Under the pieces are notes generated by a model. That model saw nothing but the letters and a program-made list of their open reading frames with translations. It did no database searches and was not told the DNA's origin. A stretch of 64,000 bases of DNA, taken from contig CM055110.1 in the NCBI GenBank assembly GCA_029204225.1, forward strand, positions 46,090,267 through 46,154,266, in the 5' to 3' direction. A program made the translations under genes and the position numbers. Shown piece by piece: positions 33,529 to 43,027 of the stretch; the stretch's first letter is position 1; each line of letters starts with the position of its first letter. The stretch comes from Diphasiastrum complanatum (taxonomy: Eukaryota; Streptophyta; Lycopodiopsida; Lycopodiales; Lycopodiaceae).

Positions 33529-35355
33529 TTGATTCCACGGATGAGGATCCTAGTCAAGAGTCCTGTGAGCCTCAAGTGCAGGAGCAACAACAGGAAATCG
33601 AACCTGCTAGTTCGAGACCTCTTTTTGGCCAAGTACCAGAAGCCGAAGTTGGGGACAAACGGAAGACTAAGACAGTACCATGGGATACGTGGTCACCATC
33701 CACATCACCTACTGCTAGGAAGAAGCTACCTAGGTGGTATTGGGAAACAATCAAAGAAGGTCAAATGATGGAAGAAGGAGAGAGCAGTGAACAGGGTGTC
33801 AGCCTCATGAGAGATGAGAGACTAACTTTGCTCTTATGTCCACTATTCTGAATGTAGATGAGCCACAATTCTTTCACGAAGCCGTGAAGGAAAAGGTATG
33901 GCAACATGCCATGCAGGAGGAGTACGACTCCATTGTCAAGAATGACACATGGGAGCTCACTACATTGCCAGAAGGGAAGCAACCAATTGGATGCAAGTGG
34001 GTCTATAAGACCAAGTTTCATGCCAATGGAACAGTGGACAAGTACAAGGCAAGGTTGGTAGCGAAAGGCTATGCTCAACAGGAGGGGCTAGACTATGATG
34101 AGACATTCGCACCTGTTGCTAAGATGACATCTATCAGGACCGTTTTGGCTATAGCCTCATATTTTGATTGGGATGTCCATCAAATGGATGTCAAGAGTGC
34201 CTTTCTGAATGGGCACCTACAAGAGGAGGTTTACATGGAACAACCGCAGGGATTTGAAATAACAGGCAAGGAGAATCTGGTTTGCAGGCTTAGGAAAGCC
34301 TTGTATGGGCTCAAACAGGCTCAAACAGGCTCGGTATAGCCGAATTGACGAGTACTTTGCAAGGCAAGGATTTGAGAAGAGTAAGTCTGATTGCAATCTT
34401 TATGTCTTCAGGGAAGGAGAAGACTTTGTGGTTGTTGTGCTCTATGTGGATGATCTACTCATCACGGGAAGCAATAAGAAGCTTATTGCTTGTGTTAAGA
34501 AGAATCTTTCTAGAGAGTTTGAGATGAAAGATTTGGGTTTGCTACACTATTGCCTAGGAGTTGAAGTCAAGCGTTGTCTTTTTATCTCACAGGCAAAGTA
34601 TGCACAAAAATTATTGAAGAGGTTTAACATGCAAGAAAGCAAACCAATCAGCACACCCATGGATGCAAGCAACAAGCCATCAAAAGCTGATGGTCCAGCA
34701 TTTGCAGATGAGGCGCTCTATCGTCAGTTAGTGGGCAGCCTGATTTACCTTACTACCACCAGGCCAGATATTGCTTATGCGGTTGGGATTGCAAGTCAAT
34801 TCATGAGTAAGCCTACCGAAGCACATTGGAAGGCAGCCAAGCGGATCCTACGATATGTGAGAGGGACAATGACTTATGGGATTGGATACACAGATGACGG
34901 GGACATTCAGCTGGAGGGTTATTCAGATTCTTATTGGGCAGGTGATAGAGACGATCGGAGATCGACGACAGGCTATTGTTTCAGCCTAGATTCAGGGGCT
35001 ATATCATGGTGCAGTAAGAAGCAGCCTACTATTGCTCTATCATCTACCGAAGCTGAGTACAAGGCGACTACGAGGTCTGCCTGTGAAGCCATTTGGTTAT
35101 GCCGTCTACTTGAGGACATGCAGATTGCTCAAGTAAGACCTACATTGTTACATTGTGATAACCAAAGTTGCATTCAGCTTGCGAGGAATCCAGTCTATCA
35201 TGCACGGACAAAACACATAGAGGTGGACTAGCATTTTATACGAGAGAAAGTGCACAGTGGGGAGATCGAGCTAGTTTAGCTGATATTTTTACTAAACCAC
35301 TTAGTAAAGATAAGTTTGAAAAGTTTCAGAACTTTGTTGGGTGTCAGTTTGAATA
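33500..35355 (+). pseudogene. Copia hinge, reverse transcriptase and RNase H, frameshifted
   Basis: Directly after the deletion junction (about 33505) a Glu/Ser-rich hinge runs to 33830. Reverse transcriptase follows: FFHEAVKEKVWQHAMQEEYD, GCKWVYKTKFHANGTVDKYK, HQMDVKSAFLNGHLQEEVYM (motif A) and KALYGLKQA. A 10-base duplication (ggctcaaaca twice, 34310-34329) then shifts the frame. The next frame gives VVLYVDDLLITGS (motif C) at about 34435 and LGLLHYCLGVEV. RNase H has YSDSYWAGDRDDRRSTTGY and ALSSTEAEYKA. A stop at 35231 precedes the tail LADIFTKPLSKDKFEKF. Apart from these few lesions all catalytic residues look intact. Confidence 0.92.
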
Positions 35356-35366
35356 AAATTGCCATT

Positions 35367-35375
35367 AAGGGGGGG
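35367..35375 (+). promoter_or_regulatory. Polypurine tract
   Basis: aagggggggg-type purine run immediately before the 3' LTR start TGTTTAAG; the expected plus-strand priming site. Confidence 0.85.
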
Positions 35376-35729
35376 TGTTTAAGAGTAATGCCTATTGTAC
35401 CCCTTTGGCTAAGCATTAGTTAAGTTGTACATAACTCATGGGGCATGTTTTAATTAAATGCATGAGATCCCCTTTTGTAAGTTGAGTAAATTAGTGCAAG
35501 TGGCCCAGTTGGCCAAGTAGCTCACTCCTATGGTTGACACCTAGACTTTCCACATGTAAAGGAGGTGCTTGCCTCACAAGGGATTTGGAGGACCCATGCC
35601 CTCCTCCCTCTTACTAGCAATTCATTTCTTCTAAAGACTTTTGAGTTTGTGAGGTGCTTATGCAATTCTCCTTGTGTGTGATGCTTTCCATAGCCAAGTT
35701 TCTCAAGCTTTCTTAGTTGATCTAGTATT
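35376..35729 (+). repeat. 3' LTR, first piece
   Basis: Matches the 5' LTR from its start to ...gatctagtatt, then breaks off into unrelated sequence. Confidence 0.92.
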
Positions 35730-35917
35730 CGACGAGACACGTGTCCTGCCAACGGCAACTTGGGTCATGCATGGGTTGCCTGAGTGAACAACTATATGTA
35801 CAGTGTAATTTCATTTTGAGAAATACAGTTGCTATGTGAGCTTGCTGTGGAGAGTGTTTTCTGTCTGTGTTACTGTGTAGCATGATCTCTGTTCCTGTTC
35901 AAAGAAAATTCTAAGTG

Positions 35918-36206
35918 TTGGGTCCAAGATGAATGGATAGGATCAATGTGAATATTAGCCAATAGGATTTTGGGGCAAGGGCCTTCCCCATATTATAAAA
36001 AGGCACCATTTGTACACTATTTTCATGCTTAATAGAGAGGAGGAGACTCTATCATTTTGAGAGCTCAAGCATCCTCATTTGCTAATCACTCTTGCTTATG
36101 CTCTTGTTGTGATTGCTTGTTATTTCCATTTCTCATGATTTTTGATTTATGCTAGTTAAGGTTTTTTCATAAGCAATGACATTGAGCATTTGAGCTAACC
36201 TCCATC

Positions 36207-36273
<67 letters not shown>

Positions 36274-36497
36274 TCTTCCTTCTTCTTCTATTCTATCCTC
36301 TCTCTTCACCCAAAATCATGATGAAGTTAGTTTAGGAAGAGTAGAGTTAGAGTGAGTAGTGTTAGTGGAGGTAGAGTTAGATGCAAAGTAGGAAACTAAA
36401 TAAAATTAGCATCTATGCATAGTTAGGTATCTATCCAGTGAACTAACCCTTGTTGACAGGCAGGAGGGCTATACTACACAAGATCTTCGACCTTACA
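35918..36497 (+). repeat. LTR of the Athila/Tat-like element
   Basis: Starts TGTTGGGTCC and ends ccttaca one base before the primer site. A TATA-like attataaaaagg lies near 35992. It contains the long CT microsatellite. The second LTR of this element is not in the window. Confidence 0.65.
36210..36269. repeat. (CT)n microsatellite within the LTR
   Basis: About 59 uninterrupted bases of CT. Confidence 0.95.
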
Positions 36498-36498
36498 G

Positions 36499-36515
36499 TG
36501 GCGCCGTTGCCAGGG
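36499..36515 (+). promoter_or_regulatory. Primer-binding site of Athila/Tat type
   Basis: tggcgccgttgccaggg is the primer site known from plant Athila and Tat/Ogre Gypsy lineages, and differs from the tggtatcagagc sites used by the Copia elements here. Confidence 0.8.
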
Positions 36516-36859
36516 ATAGGTTTTCACTAACTAGTGTAGCTGCATTTTAGCTATTTTCTTGCTTTTTTGAGTAGTTTTAGGGAGATTTTTGGGTGATTAG
36601 AGTTAGTTTTCTGTAGTTTTTTTTGTGTTTGGACTGTTTACAGCTAGCAGAGGAGGTGTGAGAGGGTAGAGGAGGCCCTGAACAGCCTCTAAGGGCTTGA
36701 AACCCAAACCAACCAGCCAAAAAACCCAAAAAACACACCAATCTGCATTTTGGAGGGAAAAAGAGCCTAAAATCTCATCAGATTTTTATATCTCCAAAAC
36801 CAGTGTGAATTAACCCTTGCATTACTGGCAGCAGCTCCAAGGTACTATCCTAGGCCTGC

Positions 36860-37570
36860 ATAGAAGCTTGCGAGAGTTAGTTCCAAGCAGATTGCACAAA
36901 TTAGAGAAAAATCATAAAAAAAATTCAAAAAACCCTTGAAAAATAAAAAAAAATCCAAATCTTCACCAGAACTCTCGCAGAGCCCTCTGAAGTTCCATCT
37001 CAGTGAGACTAGGGCACAGAGAAGCTTGCGAGAGTTAGTTTGATGTCTGGGTGCCTGTGCGAGAATTCCCAGTGAAAAAAAGACGGGAAAGTATTAGGGA
37101 ACCCTCGCAGACACAAAAATTTTCAGTTGCAATGGGCAAGAACACTCGCAGAGGATTCTGAAGTTCCATTTCAGTGAGACCAGGACACAGAAGAGCTTGC
37201 GAGAGTTAGTTTGATTCTAGTGAGCAGAAAATTGGATTTAAGTGCTAAAAAATCACTAAAAAGTGAAGATCCAGCAAATCCTTCCAGTAAGAACTTTCGC
37301 AGACCCTCTCAATCAATTCAAAATGATAATTTCCATTAGTGATGAATCCTGCGAGAGTTAGTTTTGAGATTTGGTGAAGATCAAGCCAAAATAGTGGTTC
37401 TGAACCCTCGCGTACAGTGAAATTTTCTCTTGCGAGAGTTAACTCTCGTAGAGAATTCCATAGTGAGATCCGACCTAGATCCAGCTACTGTGATCCTTGA
37501 GAGAGTTACTTCCCAAAGATTTGAGAGATATCAAGTTTTTTATCTGCAAAAATAGCTAAAGAACCCTCGC
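36860..37570 (+). repeat. Leader repeats with opposed GCGAGAGTT and AACTCTCGC words
   Basis: gcttgcgagagttagtt recurs near 36867, 37021, 37195 and, altered, at 37350, 37430 and 37495. Its complement (ac-ctcgcagag) occurs near 36971, 37142, 37300 and 37400. A block of about 75 bases (36970-37045) is repeated at 37142-37220, so the unit is about 172 bases. The opposed words could pair in RNA. Confidence 0.7.
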
Positions 37571-37734
37571 ACAACCAACCCTTGCAGAAGAGAACCCTCA
37601 CAAACTAGATCAGTGGAAAGATCTGCATCAGATCCAGCTACTGTCAAAATCTCTGGTCAATCAGTGTAAGGAGTAAGAAGATATCAAGGAAAAACCACCG
37701 TAAAAGGCCTAAATTTCACTTCCGGCCGATAAGA

Positions 37735-38215
37735 TTGATCAGATCCTTAAGATCCAGACTACATTCCACTGTACAAGCAAGATCCAACCACTTTGGAACC
37801 CACCATCGGATGAATCTGAGCTCGGGACGATCAATAGCAAGAAGGATAGCAAATCAGGCACCACACCTTCCCAGATTAGCAACTGTGCAACAAGAGGCAG
37901 AACCGGAACCAACACCAATGGATCCAATGGGCCAACCCGTACCTGTCGCTCCCTTGCAAGCAGTCCGGAGAGCACCTTGGATGGAAATACCAAAATACGA
38001 CGGATCATTAGATCCCATCTGATTCCTCCAGATCTACGAGCAAGCTTGTAAAATCTACGGACACCTGCGGAAAAGCTGATGTTGTTCCCCATGTCCTTAT
38101 TGGCAATGGCTTGGGATTGTTTTTTCAACCTGTCACAGGAAGAAAAATCTACTTGGGAAGCGGTTCATTAGAGGAGTTTTGAGCAACAAAAAGACCCTTT
38201 AAAAATTCGTGCAAG
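37735..38215 (+). pseudogene. Athila/Tat-like gag remnant
   Basis: An open frame to 38022 ends in APWMEIPKYDGSLDPI, the entry to a Gypsy gag domain. After a TGA, and with frameshifts, the DNA still encodes FLQIYEQACKIYGHL, then pieces equivalent to the FPMSL and AWDWF motifs, and FEQQKDPLK. Pol is absent. Confidence 0.7.
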
Positions 38216-38545
38216 ATGTTGTTTATATTATTAAAATATTATAACACTAATATTTTTGACTTGCCATAACTTTTTAATCGTAGCTCAAAAGTAGTCATAT
38301 AACATATCATTGGAAAGCCCTTGTTGAGCGCTTTCCAATGCACCAAACTCCGCTAAATTCGGACTTACCACTAAAAAGTTATGCCATTTTTAGTGTGGAA
38401 TCAAAATGTGGACTCAAAAAGTTACGTTACGTAGATTTCAAATTTGAGTTTTGATTGGTCCATGTGTAAGAAAAAATTGAGAAAAAATATAAAAAGAATC
38501 TTTACAATGGGTCTTTTTTGGATTTAGAACTCCTCTAATGAAAGC
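38158..38545. repeat. Imperfect inverted repeat of about 35-45 bases at each end
   Basis: cattagaggagtt (38166-38178) and its complement aactcctctaatg (38528-38540) are embedded in longer imperfect arms (aaaaagaccc against gggtctttttt). The interior holds another short inverted pair (ttggaaag/ctttccaa near 38310-38338). The left arm overlaps the gag remnant. Confidence 0.5.
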
Positions 38546-38618
38546 GGCTCTCATTACGCGCTTTAAACCAAAAAAGTTCCTGGAACACCCGTTTCTCTTG
38601 CTGAGCAAAGTCAAGATG

Positions 38619-38658
38619 TGAGTTAAGATACTCCGTAGTTGGGTCTTGCAAATCATCA
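38619..38658 (+). repeat. 3' LTR, second piece
   Basis: tgagttaagatactccgtag... to aatcatca matches the last 40 bases of the 5' LTR with two differences, completing the LTR interrupted at 35729. Confidence 0.92.
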
Positions 38659-38663
38659 TTACT
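38659..38663. repeat. Target-site duplication TTACT, right copy
   Basis: Identical to 31342-31346. Confidence 0.85.
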
Positions 38664-39350
38664 TCTTGGATTTCACGAGCACATTGCATTTTCTTGGATA
38701 TCATCGCAAGCTCCATTGAGCACATTCATTGGATTCTAAGATAACTTTACCTTTCCCTTTCTTTGTACGTCAATGAAAAAAATGGAGATTGCCATTTCTT
38801 GTGTTTGAAATAATAAAAGGTGTTGAGCTATTGCTTGCAACAAGTCTGGTGATTTGTGTATCAAGCTTAATACATGCTCAATCACAAATTACCCCATGCT
38901 TAATGGTGATTCATGTGATTTGTCACGCGTTAACGCTGCCCGGGGGCAACATGCTGAGGTCCCGATTGTTCGTCCCTGCTTGATAATGTGTCTTGAGCTT
39001 TTGTTTGCATTCAGGCTCTCATTGGTGCCCGATCTGTCGTTGTTGACTGTCATGGCTTGGTAAGACGATTTGTCGTCCTTACTTGATATGTCGTCGCTGT
39101 CGGTCACTCCAGTGACTTCGGACATGTAGCGCACTTCGGCCGAGTCGCGAAAAGTGTGAGGAATGTGAAGGTTTACAAAACTGATACCAAGTAAAAATAG
39201 GCTACTGTCGGCTTTTTTGGGATTATGCGAAAAGTGCGAACTGTCCAACAAAATAGTTAAAAAATGCAGACTGTGCAAAATCTAGTTCAAAATATGCAGC
39301 AGTCTAAAATGCAAGGAAAATGCTAAAGCTTTAAAATAGAAACTTAAGGT
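38664..39350. other. Gene-free stretch
   Basis: No supported gene. Short frames only. Confidence 0.45.
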
Positions 39351-39354
39351 TTTT

Positions 39355-40600
39355 TCAGCTGTGACGTGTAAGGATCACTTTCCCTTGCCATTCACAGAAA
39401 GTGTATTGGATCACGTAACTAGAGTAAAAGCATACAACTTCCTTGATTGATTTAGTAGCTACAATCAAGTTAAAATTGCATTGGAGGATCAATACAAGAT
39501 TGTATTTGCCACCAAATCGGAGACTTATGGGTACAAGGTGATGCCTTTTGGTCTTTGTAATGCCCTAGGCACTTTCTAGAGAGTAATGCAATTGACATTC
39601 AAAGAACACTTGCAGAATTGGAAATATGCCTGGATGACCTTTGCATAGACGGGTTGGATGAAGGGCACCTTTCTCATTTAGAGAAAGTACTGTCTCAATG
39701 CCACAAATTTCATATCGTTTTAAATCCAAAAAAAGGCCAATTTTGGATGGCACATGGTCCTATACTAGGCCATATCGTATCTAGACACGATATTGAAACC
39801 AATTTTTCTAAAATTTGAGCGATCATGGATCTTCCACCACTTAGAATGATTGGAGAAGTGTATGTCTTTATGGGACACGCCAATCACTATTGAATTTCTA
39901 TCTCTTTCTTTGCAGAATTAGCGTGGCTTTTTTTATAAGTTGAAAATTGCTCCAAATTCAATGGAGGAGGCCTTGCAAGCATTCTAGAGGCTGAAAGATG
40001 GCCTGATATCTGCACTTATTTTACGACCCCCCAATTGGACAATTGAGTTTCATGTGCATACAGACGTGTCCGAGTAATGCTATAGGAGCTGTTTTGATCT
40101 AGCCAGGTGAGTACAAGAAGGATTACCCTATCAAATTCGCTAGTCGATAAGTAAGTGAAGTAGAAGTCAACTATTCAACGATCGAGTGAGAGGCCTTGGT
40201 GATGGTTTGCAATCAAGAAATTTTGCATTACTTAATGGCAACACACGTTGCTTTTCACACAGATTACAAACCCTACTATATTTGGTTTAAACAAGGTGGT
40301 TGCTTCCGGAATCCGCAATAAGAATTCGACTTCCATGTGGTGGTACATAAGAGAAGACAACATTATGTGACAGATAATGTATCAAGGATCAAATCAAAAC
40401 ATTAGAATCCCAAAATTGATGAAGAGCTACTTGATGTAGCTATGTTCTATGTGGATGCAATACCAAATTGGGCGGTTGATATAGTTGAATATTTGAGAAT
40501 TGGCCAATTGGATTGAACTCTATCCAAGGCGCAACAACGAAAACTTATCACCAAGGTGCAACAACGAAAACTTATCACTTTATTGTTTTCCTTGATTCTT
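39355..40600 (+). pseudogene. Gypsy reverse transcriptase-RNase H remnant (Athila/Tat-like)
   Basis: KDHFPLPFTESVLDHV near 39378, then SSYNQVKIALEDQYKIVFAT, GYKVMPFGLCNALGTF, and after a frame change CIDGLDEGHLSHLEKVL and LNPKKGQFW. FGLCNA corresponds to reverse transcriptase motif B; the normal catalytic YxDD region reads WMTFA/DDLC across a shift. Downstream text to about 40420 corresponds to RNase H with many stops, and VAMFYVDAIPNWAVDIVEYL continues in an open stretch. A 27-base tandem duplication (40524-40577) lies near the end. No integrase is seen. Confidence 0.8.
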
Positions 40601-40930
40601 TTGCTAATTGTTTACCCTCCACCACACATATCAAAGCAAAGTCATGGCATGGACAATGATCAAATGGAAGTCCATCTTGCATTTATGCCTCACAAGCATG
40701 ATCATAATATTCCTTGACTCACCTACATGGAACAAGTCACCCTCATACCTGATCAAGCAAAGGGATGAGGAAAGAGGGAGCACTAAATAAGCTTTAGGTC
40801 TTACATAAGCAACATTTCATCCATGCTTTTCCTGAGGCCATCCATTTTTGTTTTGCAACCAATAAGCATGCGACAACTTTCCACAACATTTAACAGCCAA
40901 GGCATGTGTCGTGGGACCGTCACCAATTTA

Positions 40931-41390
40931 GATGGGGGATATTGTTGGGCGTTTGATGGGTCCCACCATGAATTTTGTACAGTACGATAAATAAGTGCAA
41001 GAGCATTGACATTCTGCGTGTATAAGCCCAACCCAATGACCACAACTAGTATTGTTATACAAGTCGTAGTCTTCAAGAATAAAAAGGCATCTCTTGTACT
41101 CATTTTTCATGTTCAATCAAGAGTAGTACAATATGTCGAAGGTAGTACGAACATCCTTGCGTCCTTGTCTCTCTTATTCTCTTATTTTTCCAGGTTTTGT
41201 ACTTTTCGTATGATTGAATGCTCTTTTGCTTTTTTATTTCTTGTACTTTCTAATAGAGGTGAGAGAGAGGAGGGGGTTAGCTGTTTTTCTTGGAATATTA
41301 ATGGTTGCATAGTGTGGTTAAGTATGTGGTTAGACTGTAAATGTGGGTTAGGAACCTAAAAGCCTTGCTAATCCAGCCGAGGTGAGTTAA
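40931..41390 (+). mobile_element. Polypurine tract and LTR-like sequence
   Basis: gatggggga at 40931 is followed by TGTTGGGCG at 40943, a polypurine tract plus LTR start in the same orientation as the preceding Gypsy remnant. The LTR 3' end was not identified; the right limit is a guess. Confidence 0.45.
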
Positions 41391-42887
41391 TCCCTAGGGA
41401 ACGATGCCCAGCGTGACAAGAGGGCCAAGCCCGCTATGAGAACCTTAATTGTAGGTCAATACCAGTGTCCAATCATTGCACTAGCTAGAAATTTAGTTCT
41501 GATGGCAATGTTAGTCATGTCAGTAACACTGGCATACAATGGAGCATTAAATATAGCAGGTTTGGTGCCTGAAGAACCATGCATTTATACATTGAGCACC
41601 TAGCCAAAATTTTCAAAATCTATCATAAATGCATGAGACAACAATGAAGTACTATTGAGCACTAAATTTTGGCTCCTGGATAGGGAACATATTGTGATTG
41701 GAATCACAATTTGAACTTGGTACTATACTATATTGCTCATTATTTCTACATCTGGTAGGGAGAGTGGTCTGCAATGTGGCACAAGATAACTCCGCTTTCT
41801 ACTTCTGCTGCTTGACCCTTAACTTTGTCTTTCATTCTCCTCAGCAGATTTGTCATTTTTTGTCTGCTCTATTCAGCACTGTCCCTTATGAGAGCATTTC
41901 AATCAGGTGTCATATAACACTTACAGCTCATGTAAAATCTCCATTTTGTGATCTATGACGTTCTTTGTGATTTTATTTTTTATGGGTGATATTTTGTAGA
42001 TCCAGTACCTGAAATGTAGACCAGACCAGTTTCTCTTGGATTGAACTTTGTAATTTTTTAATGATCCAAATAACAATGTACGATACCCATTTTAATATGA
42101 AGAGACGCAAATTGACCTGAGATTATGTCAGTTATAAAGTTGTCTGCAAGTTTTGAAGTTGTGAGATGCTCATACACAGAGTCGCTGCATTATTGGATGC
42201 CACATAATGATGCATTTATGCTTATAGCTTCTGACAGAAATACGATATGAAGCAAACAAATGAGCTCAGTTTTACAAGTAAAATTTGCAGGATAGATACA
42301 TGAGATGAAGGCATTGCCATCCTTGAAATTCTTTTTTACAGGAAATTCTATTTACCAGATTTACACCTCAAATATATGCAGTACTAGTAGCCCTCTGCAA
42401 ACGGCCCTGCTGATAGCGATTTAAGATAAACCTTGCACCGTAATGTATCTCTATTTGCTCAAAAGTGATTCCAGAAAAGTATGTACAATGGTTGAATTGC
42501 TGGCTGCATGTATCGTTTTGACCTTTTAGATCCTCTGTAATCTTGCCTCAGCCAGAAAGCTACATAAAGCCTATGGAATTGCATAGCATGATTCGATCAT
42601 TGCATCTACTATCAATAACATATATGGATAAAGCTAGCTCTCTATATTCGGGTTATGACTAGTCGATATCTTACAGTAGTCACAAGAAGGTAGCTCTACA
42701 TAGAACATTGCAATTAAGGTCGAACATTCACAAGTAGTTTGCCATATAGAATGACTGGCTTTTCCATCTGATTGATATTTTGACTTTGTTGGAAAAACTT
42801 TTCTTGTTTCTTACTATAGAGAGGCCTTTAAAGTTCATTTTTCAGATATGAAAGTTTGCAATCATTATCTGTATATTTTTTTTGTAG
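41391..42887 (+). other. Gene-free stretch ending in a strong 3' splice site
   Basis: No recognised element. It closes with tatattttttttgtag, an excellent acceptor, at 42887. Confidence 0.5.
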
Positions 42888-43027
42888 GTGAATCTGAGGG
42901 CACATTCAGAAGATACCATTTTGGTCATGTTATTCATCAGAAGCTGAGGTCAGTCCTAGCAGTTGGTGTTTACACAATGAGATCATTCATCTTGACAGCT
43001 AGGAGCTTTTTGGAAGATCAAAGCTAG
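42888..43027 (+). CDS. Possible alternative last exon of the cornichon gene
   Basis: Follows the acceptor tatattttttttgtag. If exon 4 is left at its internal donor (ATTG|gtgagt, 25364) the phase matches. Reading then continues GESEGTFRRYHFGHVIHQ and on for 45 codons beyond the shared Gly to TAG at 43025, giving a protein of 186 residues. The frame is open throughout, but I recognise no homology in this tail; it could equally be a spliced 3' UTR segment or chance. Confidence 0.35.

Larger units (their letters stand above)
35730..38618 (+). mobile_element. Composite insertion inside the Copia 3' LTR (Athila/Tat-like, gag-only)
   Basis: This 2.9-kb block separates the two pieces of the Copia 3' LTR. 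It starts with an LTR-like end fragment (35730-35917, with tatatgtacagtgtaattt and gagaaatacag), followed by a second LTR, a distinct primer site, a long repeat-rich leader and a broken gag. A target-site duplication of the LTR at the insertion point is not visible (gtatt on the left, aagatg on the right), so insertion was followed by deletion, or the block did not arrive by ordinary integration. Confidence 0.75.
31347..38658 (+). mobile_element. Copia LTR retrotransposon with deleted integrase, 3' LTR split by a nested insertion
   Basis: The complete span is defined by the 5' LTR 31347-31739, primer site at 31740, gag-protease, reverse transcriptase-RNase H, a polypurine tract at 35367-35375, and a 3' LTR in two pieces (35376-35729 and 38619-38658). 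TTACT flanks both ends. The two LTRs are very similar, with a few substitutions and small indels (for example gttgagga/gtttaaga at the start), suggesting a fairly young insertion. Between protease and reverse transcriptase the pre-integrase and integrase domains are missing, so the copy could move only with help. A 2.9-kb Athila/Tat-like composite lies inside the 3' LTR. Confidence 0.93.

Noticed and set aside
37739-38128. A 129-codon minus-strand frame
   Set aside because: Shadow of the plus-strand Athila/Tat-like gag remnant, which has recognisable gag motifs.
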